DNA of 53,898 nucleotides from positions 1 through 53,898 of the forward strand of contig JAZUHH010000069.1 in NCBI GenBank assembly GCA_045641625.1. The letters run 5' to 3'. Positions 17,702-27,352 of this stretch are shown one piece after another. The DNA is from UBA1723 sp045641625 (GTDB taxonomy: Bacteria; Bacteroidota; Bacteroidia; Bacteroidales; Paludibacteraceae). The translations under genes and the position numbers were made by a program. A model generated the notes under the pieces. The model made no database searches. It was not told the origin of the DNA and saw only the letters and a program-made list of their open reading frames with translations. The stretch's first letter is position 1; the number at the start of each line of letters is the position of its first letter.

Positions 17702-18484
17702 ATGTACAACGGAATTACTATCGCTGACTTCGTACAACAGGTCCTCTATTCCGTATACAAGGTGCGGCTTGATGTAACTGAAGGTGTTGAAGGTGCCTTC
17801 CATTCCAAGAGCGACAAGTTCAAGGAAATCGTAATGGAGGCAAACCTTGCGATCCCCGAGCTACAGCGCCAGCAGGACTGGAACTGGCTCAGGGAAAAGT
17901 GGGAGATGGGCCATGCCCACAAGGGTATCCAGGAGTTCGAGCTTCCGGAGCACGCCTATCGAGTTTGCACCGGCTACGGTGACGCTGTCAGGCTGCACCT
18001 ACCTCACCACAATGGAGTGATTCAGATTCCTTTCACTTCCCCCAGGCAGGGCAACAGGTTCCAGCGCAGGATGTACAGCCCCAGCAACGGCGAGTACAAC
18101 ACCGTCAATATGGAGAACCAAGCCTTCATGGTTGGAAAGGATCTGTGCTTTAAGAGACCTTTCTCCGGCCCAGAGCTCGGCGGCCTTCTTGAGACCGACA
18201 TCATCAGGGAGCTACCGCTGCTGCACATCTGCGACGACGACTGTCCAGATGATTGCCCCAAGGCTTACAAGGAGAAGGTTCTTACCGACCTTCCAGACCC
18301 CTACTGGCTTATCACCCGTGTAGCAGCTAAGCGAGCCGAAGGCGACCCGAGTGCTGCCGAGCGGGTACAGTCTCTCACCGACGAGGCAAAGCAGATCCTT
18401 TCTGCTTACCGAGAGGACGACAGCGCTCATACCATCCCGGACTACTGGGACACTGAGCCCTTAGGTTTCGTGGAGGTATACTAA
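17702..18484 (+). CDS. Head-tail adaptor-like protein
   Basis: 260 aa, start after AAAAGGAGGCGCACG. The N-terminal half is helical with IPELQRQQDWNWLREKWEM; the middle contains an acidic Cys cluster (CDDDCPDDC near residues 180-190) that could bind a metal. The C-terminus has a helix followed by an acidic tail. Its size and place directly before the nozzle-like protein match adaptor/tail-tube-A proteins (T7 gp11 and P22 gp4 position). The stop overlaps the next ATG (TAATG), implying translational coupling. Confidence 0.55.
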   Translation: MYNGITIADFVQQVLYSVYKVRLDVTEGVEGAFHSKSDKFKEIVMEANLAIPELQRQQDWNWLREKWEMGHAHKGIQEFELPEHAYRVCTGYGDAVRLHLPHHNGVIQIPFTSPRQGNRFQRRMYSPSNGEYNTVNMENQAFMVGKDLCFKRPFSGPELGGLLETDIIRELPLLHICDDDCPDDCPKAYKEKVLTDLPDPYWLITRVAAKRAEGDPSAAERVQSLTDEAKQILSAYREDDSAHTIPDYWDTEPLGFVEVY

Positions 18485-20613
18485 TGGCTACGCAAAGCAA
18501 GAAGAAGCCTGCAAACGGCGGCGGTCGAAAGGCCGCCACCGAGCCTCGCGTACAGGACTTCAAGCAATTCTCCGGTTGCAACTTCGAGTTGTCCCCGAGG
18601 GATTGGGAGTCTACTTACGAGCGAGACAACGATCAGACCGATCTGATGCAGAACTACATGGTGTTGCAGAACAATTGCGCCATCGCAAGCAACAACACCA
18701 TTGAGACAAGAAACAACATAGTGGAGCTGCTTGGCGCCCCTGCCAACAAACAGCTCAATGGCGTCTCCCTGCTGGTGGATGACTTCATGTTTGCGGCCAC
18801 CACTGACGGTGGCCTTTATCGTAGAAGGCTGCCTGAAGACGGTACTCCTACCCTTTGGTACCAGATGACCATGACCGACAAGAACGGCACCTATGACACC
18901 GTCATCACCGAGCTTGCCTATGGTGACAACAAGCTTATCGCTATGACTGCCGACATGGACATCTACACCGGTGACATCAGTGGCACCACTTTGTCCAATG
19001 CGAAGTTCATCAGCAACCCCTCCGCGCTCACCTCCTCTAACCTGGTGGCCAGAGGCTCCCTCGCCTTCTCCTCTTCCATGACAGAGACCAACTGCTATAG
19101 GGTTGGATTAGCTTACACCTATGTAAACAAATACGGACCTACCGCAGTTTCCGGCCAGCTTGTCGTCTATTGCAACACGCCTGTGTCCGAGTGGCACAGC
19201 GGTTGTTACCTACAGCTGACCGGCACCGCACCGACCGGGTACGACATCTTGGCGCTTGAGCTTTACTACGTTGTTGACAACGCATCCGAGCTACAGTTTG
19301 CCACCAGGTATGACTTCCCGAGCCAGGACGGAGGAAGCTACACCTTCAACTGGATCGGCTACCTGACTGACGTATCTTCATGGCCGATGGCTAACCTTAC
19401 CGCTCCCACTACGAACTACACCCGTGGCGTACCGGCATCCCGTTGCACCATGATTGACGGCAGGTTCTACTTCTGGGGCGGCGAGCAGCCTGAGAGGCTG
19501 TATATCGGCGGCAACCCTGGCAATCTATTCAGTATCTCCAGCGGTACCGGCGGTGGCTACGTTGACGTAGAGCCTGGCTCCGGACTTCGCATCCGAGTCG
19601 TTACCAAATACAAGACGCAGTCTGGCAACAGCATCGTTACAATGCTGACCGATAGCGCTAACTCCACCAAGGAGCAGCGCTTCAACCTGGTCGAGAACTC
19701 TATCGCCCTGTCCAGCGAGCAGAGCATGAAGTCCTGGCAGGCAGAGCAGGTAGCAGGTGCGGTCGGCTGCAAGTCCTATGACGGCGGCCTGGTATGCGAG
19801 GATGGTATCTATGCTGTCAGCAGGTACGGCCTTGCGCTTACCACTTTGACCATGGACTACAATTCCCAGATCAGGACCAACTACGTCTCCGATCCCGTGA
19901 AGCCTGCGTTCACCAACGCTTACGGATACGCTCTCACGAACGCCCACCTGCTTGACGCAGACGGCATCCTGTACTGCGCATTCGGCTCCGGACGTGACGA
20001 GGTTGACAACGTCCTGTTCTGTTACGATATTGACAAGAAGGCTTGGTATACCTACACTATCGACGTTGGTGATCCCATCCTTAACCTTATCCACATCGAC
20101 AGCGACCAACACCGTGAAGGTATCGGAATCGTAACCAAGAGCATGATCTACATGCTGCCTACAACGTTCAACGATGGCCCGACCGAGGAGGCCACCTTCC
20201 CGTTCCTGTTGGAATCCGGATTGATCGGCACCACCCAGCCGTTGCAGAACTGGCACCATGTGACCCAGCTTGAGTTCAACTTCGATTACTTCATCGGCGA
20301 CGCTGTGATCGAGATCGTGTGCATTGATCAGTTCGGTCGCAAGGTAGTCACCAAGAAGCATCTGCATTATCACCGCACCCAGTACAACCTGACAGAGTTC
20401 GTAAGAGTCGATCTCAAGGTTGAGTCCTATAAGATCCGCATTAAAGGCAAAGCGAAGTTCAGGCTGGTGCACTTCATGACCAAGCTGTTCGCAATGAGCT
20501 CCCGTCAGGGCATCGTCTATGGCTTTGATAGGCGCCAGAGTTTGCACAGTATTGGAGACATCCAACCTTACTTCACGTGCTACAATGATGTCAGAGACGC
20601 AATATTCGTTTAA
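18484..20613 (+). CDS. Tail nozzle/tail tubular protein B-like (beta-propeller)
   Basis: 709 aa. A basic disordered start (residues 1-25) is followed by a segment resembling the opening of P22 gp10/T7 gp12-type nozzle proteins, where the product lists DNA-exit tube contacts (NCAIASNNTIETRNNIVELL) before repeated beta-strand blades rich in aromatic/Gly turns such as DGGLYRRRLPEDGT and GGLVCEDGIYAVSRYG. A C-terminal beta domain follows. It lies in TAATG overlap with the adaptor-like gene. It would form the distal tail tube in the virion. The call is by order and repeat pattern, not by an enzymatic motif. Confidence 0.6.
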   Translation: MATQSKKKPANGGGRKAATEPRVQDFKQFSGCNFELSPRDWESTYERDNDQTDLMQNYMVLQNNCAIASNNTIETRNNIVELLGAPANKQLNGVSLLVDDFMFAATTDGGLYRRRLPEDGTPTLWYQMTMTDKNGTYDTVITELAYGDNKLIAMTADMDIYTGDISGTTLSNAKFISNPSALTSSNLVARGSLAFSSSMTETNCYRVGLAYTYVNKYGPTAVSGQLVVYCNTPVSEWHSGCYLQLTGTAPTGYDILALELYYVVDNASELQFATRYDFPSQDGGSYTFNWIGYLTDVSSWPMANLTAPTTNYTRGVPASRCTMIDGRFYFWGGEQPERLYIGGNPGNLFSISSGTGGGYVDVEPGSGLRIRVVTKYKTQSGNSIVTMLTDSANSTKEQRFNLVENSIALSSEQSMKSWQAEQVAGAVGCKSYDGGLVCEDGIYAVSRYGLALTTLTMDYNSQIRTNYVSDPVKPAFTNAYGYALTNAHLLDADGILYCAFGSGRDEVDNVLFCYDIDKKAWYTYTIDVGDPILNLIHIDSDQHREGIGIVTKSMIYMLPTTFNDGPTEEATFPFLLESGLIGTTQPLQNWHHVTQLEFNFDYFIGDAVIEIVCIDQFGRKVVTKKHLHYHRTQYNLTEFVRVDLKVESYKIRIKGKAKFRLVHFMTKLFAMSSRQGIVYGFDRRQSLHSIGDIQPYFTCYNDVRDAIFV

Positions 20614-20622
20614 GGAGGTATC

Positions 20623-21204
20623 ATGGGTTATCGTAAGCACGATCATCATCATGATCACCATGGTTGCGACCATCGTCACCATGAGCTTGAAGATGTTGCA
20701 ACTCCGGGTACCCTTAGGGTAACGAATGGCGAGGTCGCTGACTTCGCAATCCCCTGCTGGTACGCACCGGACAACATCAACTACCACCCTGGCCCGCATT
20801 GCAGGGCCGAGCATGACCACCAAGGCTGGCCACGTCCTGGTCATCCTGACAACATCTGCCAAGACTTCGAGTTCGCAGTCGGCCCTTATGTTCCCAAGCA
20901 TGGACCGATGCAGTTACGAGATGTCAAGCTCGTTCCTATCCATCTAACCGAAGAGGGCTACACGACCGTAGGTATCGCCTTTGACGAGGACCAGCCTATG
21001 GGTCTTGAGGCCGAAGGTTACATCGACGAAATGGAAGATCACATCGTTCGCTTCTCTCTGACCGCTCGGTGCCCGGGCGCAATCAAGGAGCCTCAGCGTT
21101 GCCGTATGTCCCTTGCCGTAGCCAACTCTGCTGCCACCAAGGTTGACATTATCTCCGTGTTCGATGTTCTTATCCTCCCCGCGCCCCTCTTTGATTTCGA
21201 CTAG
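20623..21204 (+). CDS. Tail protein with natural histidine-rich N-terminus
   Basis: 193 aa after an AAGGAGG site. Nine of residues 6-20 are His (HDHHHDHHGCDHRHH), and a second His/Cys-rich patch lies at about 43-65 (NYHPGPHCRAEHDH). The remainder looks like a beta-sandwich. The His clusters should bind Ni, Zn, Fe or Cu ions; metal-bound His is known in phage tail-tip needles and fibres, so a metal-stabilised tip or collar protein between nozzle and fibres is plausible. Exact function unknown. Confidence 0.7.
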   Translation: MGYRKHDHHHDHHGCDHRHHELEDVATPGTLRVTNGEVADFAIPCWYAPDNINYHPGPHCRAEHDHQGWPRPGHPDNICQDFEFAVGPYVPKHGPMQLRDVKLVPIHLTEEGYTTVGIAFDEDQPMGLEAEGYIDEMEDHIVRFSLTARCPGAIKEPQRCRMSLAVANSAATKVDIISVFDVLILPAPLFDFD

Positions 21205-21218
21205 TTAAGGGGGTAAAA

Positions 21219-22454
21219 ATGGAACAGAATGAAAATTATAGTCCCTTAACTGACCATAATCATCCGATGACGTTTCCTCCTTGCTCCGTTCCTTCTGACC
21301 AGCTTCCGCTGCTTTCCCACACCGGAATTGGTCTCAAGGGCGACGACTACCACGTTGTCATCTCTGATCCCGACGCACCCAATGCTACCTACCTGAAGGG
21401 CATGAAGTACAGCCATGAGACCCGTGAGTGGACTACTGACTGGATCTCTGAGAATATCAACGGCGGCATGTTAAGGTATCAATACAACCTCCGTCCGTAC
21501 ACCGAGCCTCAGACCTTTACGATCACCTTCAAGCTTGACAGGCCCGGTCGCCCTCAGTGGCAATGGACCACGCCTGCCATCCCGTACATGTGGGATGCAG
21601 ACGGCGACGGACACGCAGACGTCGACGACATCGTTGGCGTTGGCGCTGGAACCCTGTTTGTAAAAGCTATGGAAGAGAGCTGGGACAGCAGCGATTGGAG
21701 TCCACATACTGAAGCAGAAGCCCACGCTTCTCAGGAGAAGATGGTCTATCCTGAAGGTTGGGACCGAGACGACCTCAATGCTCCTGAGCCTTATGAGCCC
21801 TACGCTGTGACTCTTACTTACGGCAGGGATGGCGACATTGACGCTCCTACATACGGGGAGATCTCTCGCGTCTTTGGCTTGCCGATGATCACCATTAAGA
21901 GCATTGTTGCTGGCACTGGACATTTGATTCCCGGTGTCGAATGGGGAGACAACTTCTGGCAATTCATTTGTGCCAATGACTCCGAGATTCGTAACCATGC
22001 CGGTTTCTGGAGAAACCCTGATGGTACGTTTGGTACCTTGAGCAACAACTATTTCACGGTTTCAATCCCTGCAAACAGTGTTACAGGTGAGCCTGCTGAA
22101 ACAAGGAATTGCACTACCATCTACGACTACATTGATGCAATCGGAGAGAAGCGTTATCGTGAAGGCGTCAACTACGCTAAGTCCATGGATGATGAAATCA
22201 AGGAATGGGCTGAAGGTGAGATTGACGATATGAAGACCTTTATCTTTGAGAGCGTATCCGAAATCGTATCTAAGGTATACGGCAACAATACCATTGATAC
22301 CACCACCGGCGTTATTACCTGGGACGCCACCTTGGCTGGTTCTAAGATTGCCGTCGGTAACATGAACGTTTACTCTAACGTTGATGGCACTGAAGATGCC
22401 GACAGCTACATTAAGACCGCTGCTGACGGCAAGGGTGACATTAGGGCTATCTAA
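21219..22454 (+). CDS. Tail fibre/appendage protein with EF-hand-like loop
   Basis: 411 aa, ATG after AAGGGGGTAAAA. Beta-rich N-terminal domain (carbohydrate- or virion-binding style), then DADGDGHADVDD at residues 126-137, a good EF-hand/dockerin calcium loop with Asp at positions 1, 3, 5, 9 and 12. The C-terminal part has a helical, coiled-coil-like stretch (around 320-355) and a short beta end. Its position in the fibre cluster suggests part of the host-recognition apparatus. The stop overlaps the next ATG (TAATG). Confidence 0.65.
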   Translation: MEQNENYSPLTDHNHPMTFPPCSVPSDQLPLLSHTGIGLKGDDYHVVISDPDAPNATYLKGMKYSHETREWTTDWISENINGGMLRYQYNLRPYTEPQTFTITFKLDRPGRPQWQWTTPAIPYMWDADGDGHADVDDIVGVGAGTLFVKAMEESWDSSDWSPHTEAEAHASQEKMVYPEGWDRDDLNAPEPYEPYAVTLTYGRDGDIDAPTYGEISRVFGLPMITIKSIVAGTGHLIPGVEWGDNFWQFICANDSEIRNHAGFWRNPDGTFGTLSNNYFTVSIPANSVTGEPAETRNCTTIYDYIDAIGEKRYREGVNYAKSMDDEIKEWAEGEIDDMKTFIFESVSEIVSKVYGNNTIDTTTGVITWDATLAGSKIAVGNMNVYSNVDGTEDADSYIKTAADGKGDIRAI

Positions 22455-23248
22455 TGGCTACCCGCTACACCGAATGGAAGACCATCAACTGCGAGATTTA
22501 CGACAACATGGGCGACTATTGCTATGTACATGCAAGGTTCTCCTACTGTTGGCGTATTCGCGCAGTTGATGAGACCCAGAAGACTTATCTCCAGGTATAC
22601 ATTAAGAGCTGTGACATGCCGACCGCATCTCCCGGCGGAGATGTTGGCGCCGGTTTCCGAGATGGCATTAGCGTTGGTTGGAATTCCAACTTCTTTAACC
22701 AGCCTTACAGTTTGTGGAAGCCCGAGGCTGGCTCCCCTGAGCCTGCCGACCAGTTCGATTGGCGCGTCTATGCCGACTTGACGGACGAGTTCGGAACCGA
22801 CTTGATCGCATATGCTTGGCGAGCAAACGACGGCTCCGGATCTGACGCCTATGTGACTAACAGGATCGGCCCATCCTACATCAAGGAATGCGAGATCCCT
22901 AATCATCCGACCAACTTCTACCCGGTTCTTTGGAAGACGAGATACTACGACTGGCAATCCGGCGACAGGTACACTCCTGGCATCTTCACTGGTCCCTTCC
23001 AAGGCAGCCAGTCCGAAGAGATCGACTTCAAGTATTACCCCGCTGCTATCAAGGGCGGGGACCTTAACTGGTATTCCACTAACCGCGTAAGAGCAGGAAG
23101 CCAGATGAAGTTCTGGATCAGGAAGGATGCAAACACTTGGCGCGAAAGTCCGTGCTACTTTGACAGCACGACCTTGTCCGACAATAAGCTACATATCCGC
23201 TACAATGATTCCAGCTGGAAGAGGAGCTTCCTCTTCGGTAATGAGTAA
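22454..23248 (+). CDS. Tail appendage protein, unknown family
   Basis: 264 aa, TAATG-coupled to the preceding fibre gene. It is rich in Trp, Tyr and Asp with alternating short strands, consistent with a beta-structured receptor-binding or fibre-tip protein. No recognised motif. It is followed 8 bases later by the large phosphatase-bearing fibre, so it may be part of the same tail complex. Confidence 0.65.
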   Translation: MATRYTEWKTINCEIYDNMGDYCYVHARFSYCWRIRAVDETQKTYLQVYIKSCDMPTASPGGDVGAGFRDGISVGWNSNFFNQPYSLWKPEAGSPEPADQFDWRVYADLTDEFGTDLIAYAWRANDGSGSDAYVTNRIGPSYIKECEIPNHPTNFYPVLWKTRYYDWQSGDRYTPGIFTGPFQGSQSEEIDFKYYPAAIKGGDLNWYSTNRVRAGSQMKFWIRKDANTWRESPCYFDSTTLSDNKLHIRYNDSSWKRSFLFGNE

Positions 23249-23256
23249 GGAGCAAT

Positions 23257-26200
23257 ATGAAACGAATTGATAGAGTAGTGAGGGATGATACCGTTAATCT
23301 CCCTCTTGTCTCCACCATCGGCCTCGGGCCTAGAGGCAAGGGTGTCTATGCTGACACGTTGGTTGATGAGAACAATGAGTTTAAATTTGTATTCAAAGAT
23401 TGGGATACCGATCAGGTTGTATTCTCCTCTCCGAACCTCTCCTCTGGCAGAATCTTTGTTGAGGATAATATCTTGTATGTTGATCGTGGCGGATCTGTGA
23501 CCCGATTCCCCCTTGAGATCGAACCGGGTGAGCCTGGTGGAAGAATTTTTACCTGCACTACTACTCTTTCTCGCGCTAGAGGGGATCTTTACGCCGTCAA
23601 CGTTACCGATCTGAATCTGTATAACAAGACTTCTTATCCATCTCGTCCTGACCCTCGTGAGGGCGATGCGGTATTTTTCAATGTCAGCAAGGGTAGTTCC
23701 ACTTGGATCGGCGTCGGTTGCGTTATGGAGTTCAATCCGAGTACCGGCGAGGTTGTCTTCTATGGCGCCACCTACATCTCTACGACCGGAGTTGAAGCCG
23801 GAGTGCAAACTATTATCGAAGAGATGGTTGAAGACGGCCGCTTCCTTAATATCGTAAAACCCTTCATCACTGAGACGATTGAGGCCAACCTAGACGAATT
23901 CGTCGAACAGGTTGCAGCATACGAAGCTGCCTATACCGAGTGGGCAGAAAGGGTTGAAGACTGGGAGGAAGACCTTGCTGACTACAAGGCAGCAGTTATT
24001 GAGTACGCAGTTGACGTAAGAGAGTACAACCAGAATGTAGCACAGTTCAACCTGTCGCTCATAGACTGTGAAGCAGATTTTGCAGCAAGAGTGGAAGCTT
24101 CCGAGTGGAAGATGGAGAACGCTGTAAACTCCGCTGAAGCAAAGCTGCAAAGAACTGTTGACGAACACGCAGCAGATCTTGACGCACGCTTCTCGGCAGC
24201 TATATCCGACACCACAAAGGTAACAAAGAGCGGTACCGTAGAGGTTACTGTTGCTTCTGGCACTTCTTATATCGACGAGCGTGTTGCCTTTGACGATGAC
24301 TTTGATGAGATTCCTTTTGTCAATGTCCAGGTAGATGATGCCAGTTCTAGTACCTATCAGGCAATCGTTACCGACGTTGACGAGGAGCGCTTCTATGTAA
24401 GGGTTTCCAAGCATAGCGGTTCCGCGGATGCTGACACCACTGTGACAGTCCGTTGGGTTGCATGGATCGGAAGTTCTTACGATGAGATAGAGGACGCAAG
24501 GACTGACGTTCCTGGCACTATCCATGAGTGTCTAAAGGATAGGCTTGACTCTGACTATACCTCTCTCAGTGATCGAATTGATGTCGTAAATGAGACTATC
24601 TCCTCTGACGTGTATACGGTATATTCGAGGGACCACTACAAGGCAGTATGGATCAATGGCAACAACAAGGTTGAGTTCGACGTCCTTGATGGTGGTGGTT
24701 TCGTGCCACACCTAAAGACGATATATACCGTAGGTAAGCCTGAGATCTATGCTGTTCCCTGCTCTGAGGGAGACGTATTCAAGATCACCGGAACATCTGT
24801 TTCCGGAGATGACGCTGATGATGTCCCTGGTTGGATGTTCACAAGCAACGACTACAGGTATTCTTCCAGCATGGATGAATGGTATGCAGAGGTTCTTCTT
24901 AAATCTACCGATGCTGGTGAGATTTTCTACGAGGATAAGGTTGAAGCTCCTGCGAATGCCGCATGGTTTATTGCACAGTTCGATCCCGACGAGCCGTTTG
25001 AAGACGTGGAAGGTCTCAAGAACTTTGCTACCGTAGGAAAGCTTAACACCGAGATCAGGAAGCTTCGATCCATGACTGTTCGAGAGAAGCAAATTCCTGA
25101 GGAGGAAAAGTCCAGCAGCCATCAGTTCTTCTATATGCACGACTCGGAGAAGCCTAAGCCTTACTTCAAGGTGGTTGGCAACTCTATTGCAGACTGTCGC
25201 CCGTCTTTGCACCTTGATTATGACTACAATAACACCGCTTGCTTCTGCGTTGACGTAGTAGAAGGAGGCGTAGTTATACTCACCGGTACCAGCAAGACGG
25301 AGATCAAGGCGCCTATGTGGGCCTTCCTGTCTGCCAGCATGACAAAGTCTTCTGGTGGTTATTGGAAGTCTCCGGTAATTAGCAAGGCTACAACCGGAGC
25401 AGCTATTACTTACGATGAGTACGCATTAACCGTTCCTAATGGAGCTCGTTGGCTTGTCGTCAATCTTGATTCGACAAAGCCTTATGCGCAGCCTATCTTG
25501 CAAGACCCTGTTGCTTATAAATCTGAGCTGAATAGTAACAGCCTATACTCCTCTGACACCATTGAAGCTAATATTGAGAACGATGCTTTGCACGCATATT
25601 GGACCAACGTTCAATATGATAGAAGTGACTATACGTACACTGAGATGCCTGGCTATGTAAAGGGCGATAGACCTGACCAGCCTGCTCCGGTTACCATTAC
25701 GTATCCTCAGTTCGGCCTTGGCACCACTCCTACGCTTGTAGTTAAGGAAGGCGGGACTGCAATCATCGAGCAAGAAGTTGATGACTCTGGACGTCTTACC
25801 GTCTACAACTTAAAGCCTGGAGCTTATGACATTCTGCTTTCTCCTGAGGACGAAGAGTTTGATCCAATCGAGAAGAGGCTTCTTGTTTCTGGAACTCGTC
25901 GCCAGATCTATTGCGAGAACGTTGCAAACATTCGTGACCTCGGTGGTCTCAAGACTGAGGATGCAAGCAGGCTTCGCTATGGCAGGATCTTTAGAGGCGG
26001 CAGGCCGGATAAGATCGACAAGAGTGACGATCCGCCTTCTATCGTCCCATTGGCTACAGAGGAAGACATCGAGATGCTTACTTCATCTCCCGTTAACTTC
26101 AGTGCACAGATTGACATCCGTGTTCCTTATCCCAATGAGGCAACCTATGAAAGCATCTTCGGATTCGACGAGAACAACTATCGTAATATCATGTGTCCGT

Positions 26201-26583
26201 ATCTTACGAACTATGACTTTACGACCGGGTCGTCTTATATCCATGACTTCTTCACGTTCCTAATTGATCGTCTCCGAGCTGGAAAGAATGTGTACTACCA
26301 TTGCCAGCATGGAGCTGACCGCACTGGCTTCATGTCGTTCCTGATTGAAGCTGCTTGCGGCGTTCTTGAGAACGAGATGTGCAAGGACTATGAGATCACC
26401 ACGTTCATTTACGGCGAGCGTCTCCGTAATGATACCGAACAGTACAACTACGCAGGCATGATCCACGACTTCAAAGCTCTTCCTGGCGAGAAGATTTCTG
26501 ACAAGGCTCATTACTACCTTGTTGGCAAGTGTGGAATTGCCGAAGAGGATTTCCAATATCTACGCGAGGTTATGATCTACTAG
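23257..26583 (+). CDS. Tail fibre with C-terminal protein tyrosine phosphatase domain
   Basis: 1108 aa. Residues 1-180 are a beta-rich attachment domain. Residues 210-315 are a long Glu/Ala/Asp coiled coil. Two similar beta-sandwich domains follow (around 465-610 and 640-760; each ends with an ANAAW or NGARW strand and a D..KP/D.P.P turn). A small Ig-like linker lies at about 820-885. Residues 888-1108 match the tyrosine/serine phosphatase family 3: NIRDLGG at 891-897, GRIFRGGRPDKI, DIRVPYPNE and the catalytic loop HCQHGADRTG (C1016 nucleophile, R1022). All hallmark residues are present, so it is probably active. Why a fibre should carry a phosphatase is unknown; dephosphorylating a surface ligand or a host protein are options. 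Confidence 0.85.
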   Translation: MKRIDRVVRDDTVNLPLVSTIGLGPRGKGVYADTLVDENNEFKFVFKDWDTDQVVFSSPNLSSGRIFVEDNILYVDRGGSVTRFPLEIEPGEPGGRIFTCTTTLSRARGDLYAVNVTDLNLYNKTSYPSRPDPREGDAVFFNVSKGSSTWIGVGCVMEFNPSTGEVVFYGATYISTTGVEAGVQTIIEEMVEDGRFLNIVKPFITETIEANLDEFVEQVAAYEAAYTEWAERVEDWEEDLADYKAAVIEYAVDVREYNQNVAQFNLSLIDCEADFAARVEASEWKMENAVNSAEAKLQRTVDEHAADLDARFSAAISDTTKVTKSGTVEVTVASGTSYIDERVAFDDDFDEIPFVNVQVDDASSSTYQAIVTDVDEERFYVRVSKHSGSADADTTVTVRWVAWIGSSYDEIEDARTDVPGTIHECLKDRLDSDYTSLSDRIDVVNETISSDVYTVYSRDHYKAVWINGNNKVEFDVLDGGGFVPHLKTIYTVGKPEIYAVPCSEGDVFKITGTSVSGDDADDVPGWMFTSNDYRYSSSMDEWYAEVLLKSTDAGEIFYEDKVEAPANAAWFIAQFDPDEPFEDVEGLKNFATVGKLNTEIRKLRSMTVREKQIPEEEKSSSHQFFYMHDSEKPKPYFKVVGNSIADCRPSLHLDYDYNNTACFCVDVVEGGVVILTGTSKTEIKAPMWAFLSASMTKSSGGYWKSPVISKATTGAAITYDEYALTVPNGARWLVVNLDSTKPYAQPILQDPVAYKSELNSNSLYSSDTIEANIENDALHAYWTNVQYDRSDYTYTEMPGYVKGDRPDQPAPVTITYPQFGLGTTPTLVVKEGGTAIIEQEVDDSGRLTVYNLKPGAYDILLSPEDEEFDPIEKRLLVSGTRRQIYCENVANIRDLGGLKTEDASRLRYGRIFRGGRPDKIDKSDDPPSIVPLATEEDIEMLTSSPVNFSAQIDIRVPYPNEATYESIFGFDENNYRNIMCPYLTNYDFTTGSSYIHDFFTFLIDRLRAGKNVYYHCQHGADRTGFMSFLIEAACGVLENEMCKDYEITTFIYGERLRNDTEQYNYAGMIHDFKALPGEKISDKAHYYLVGKCGIAEEDFQYLREVMIY

Positions 26584-26591
26584 GAGGAGCC

Positions 26592-26990
26592 ATGGCTATT
26601 ACGCACGTCGTTAACCTATTAAGCAACGACGACCTGCGTGACGTGATCCAAAAGAGTAACTACAATTTCAACATCATCATGAAGACGATGAGGGCTACCA
26701 AGCTGAAGGATGCGGCTGACATCGAGGAGAGAGTTAATGCTCTGGCCACGGAGGTCGCATCCTTGTCTGCCGATGTGTCCCAGATCGGGCCAAAGGCGGA
26801 TGCAGCCATTCAAGTTGCCACTCAGGTGCGCGGAGAAATGGACCAGATGGAGACAGCTTTTGCCAATCTGGAAGTTGCAGTTGCCGGGATTAGTTCCAGG
26901 TTGACAGTCGTTGAAGCCACCTTGGCCACAATACAAACCACGCTTACCGACCATGAGAACCGTATCCAGGCTCTTGAGGATGCAAGCTAG
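26592..26990 (+). CDS. Coiled-coil tail fibre/needle protein
   Basis: 132 aa from ATG 26592 after TAGGAGGAGCC; an in-frame upstream extension is discarded because it overlaps the fibre gene without a site. Residues 30-132 are nearly continuous heptads (VNALATEVASLSADVSQIG and VEATLATIQTTLTDHENRI), typical of a trimeric phage stalk. It is the last gene of the plus block, directly before a bidirectional terminator. Confidence 0.7.
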   Translation: MAITHVVNLLSNDDLRDVIQKSNYNFNIIMKTMRATKLKDAADIEERVNALATEVASLSADVSQIGPKADAAIQVATQVRGEMDQMETAFANLEVAVAGISSRLTVVEATLATIQTTLTDHENRIQALEDAS

Positions 26991-26994
26991 GTAC

Positions 26995-27026
26995 AAAAAA
27001 AGGGAACCTATTCGGTTCCCTTTTTT
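26995..27026. terminator. Bidirectional terminator between convergent blocks
   Basis: Stem GGGAACC (27002-27008) pairs with GGTTCCC (27014-27020), flanked by seven A on the left and six T on the right, so it can terminate both strands. The minus-strand nuclease gene ends inside it: its TAG stop occupies 27008-27010. Confidence 0.9.
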
Positions 27027-27352
27027 GTTTCCTGCATCAGCTCATAAGCCTCATACAGTTTCCGCCACTCTTCAATTGGCATTGTGACCAGCCATTCCCT
27101 ACGATCGCGTCGGTGAAACACGGCTGGCATCTCTCCGGCTCTAGCATCTGAAACAGCTTGGGCAACAGCTCCATACAAATCAAGTCTCTCAACTCGTTTG
27201 CACTCAACGTGGACGTCTGGCAATCCGACAACGTCAGCATCGCCTGAAGCCCCGCAATATTGCTGGCCACGGCGAGCGTCAGTGTAGCCCCATCCACGGA
27301 AAACGTCTCTAAGCTCTCGCTCACCTCGTGCTCCCTTCTGTCTGCTATTCAC
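27008..27352 (-). CDS. Holliday junction resolvase-like PD-(D/E)xK nuclease
   Basis: 114 aa, GTG start preceded by GGGAG. The pattern matches small phage/archaeal-type resolvases: GARGERELRDVF (E11), RRGQQYCGASGDADVVGLP (D40) and the HVECKR strand (E50-x-K52), followed by an Ala-rich helix. It should cleave branched DNA, clearing recombination or replication intermediates before packaging. It ends the minus terminase operon and overlaps the preceding small gene by 8 bp. Its last codons form one arm of the terminator. Confidence 0.85.
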   Translation of the reverse strand: MNSRQKGARGERELRDVFRGWGYTDARRGQQYCGASGDADVVGLPDVHVECKRVERLDLYGAVAQAVSDARAGEMPAVFHRRDRREWLVTMPIEEWRKLYEAYELMQETKKGTE

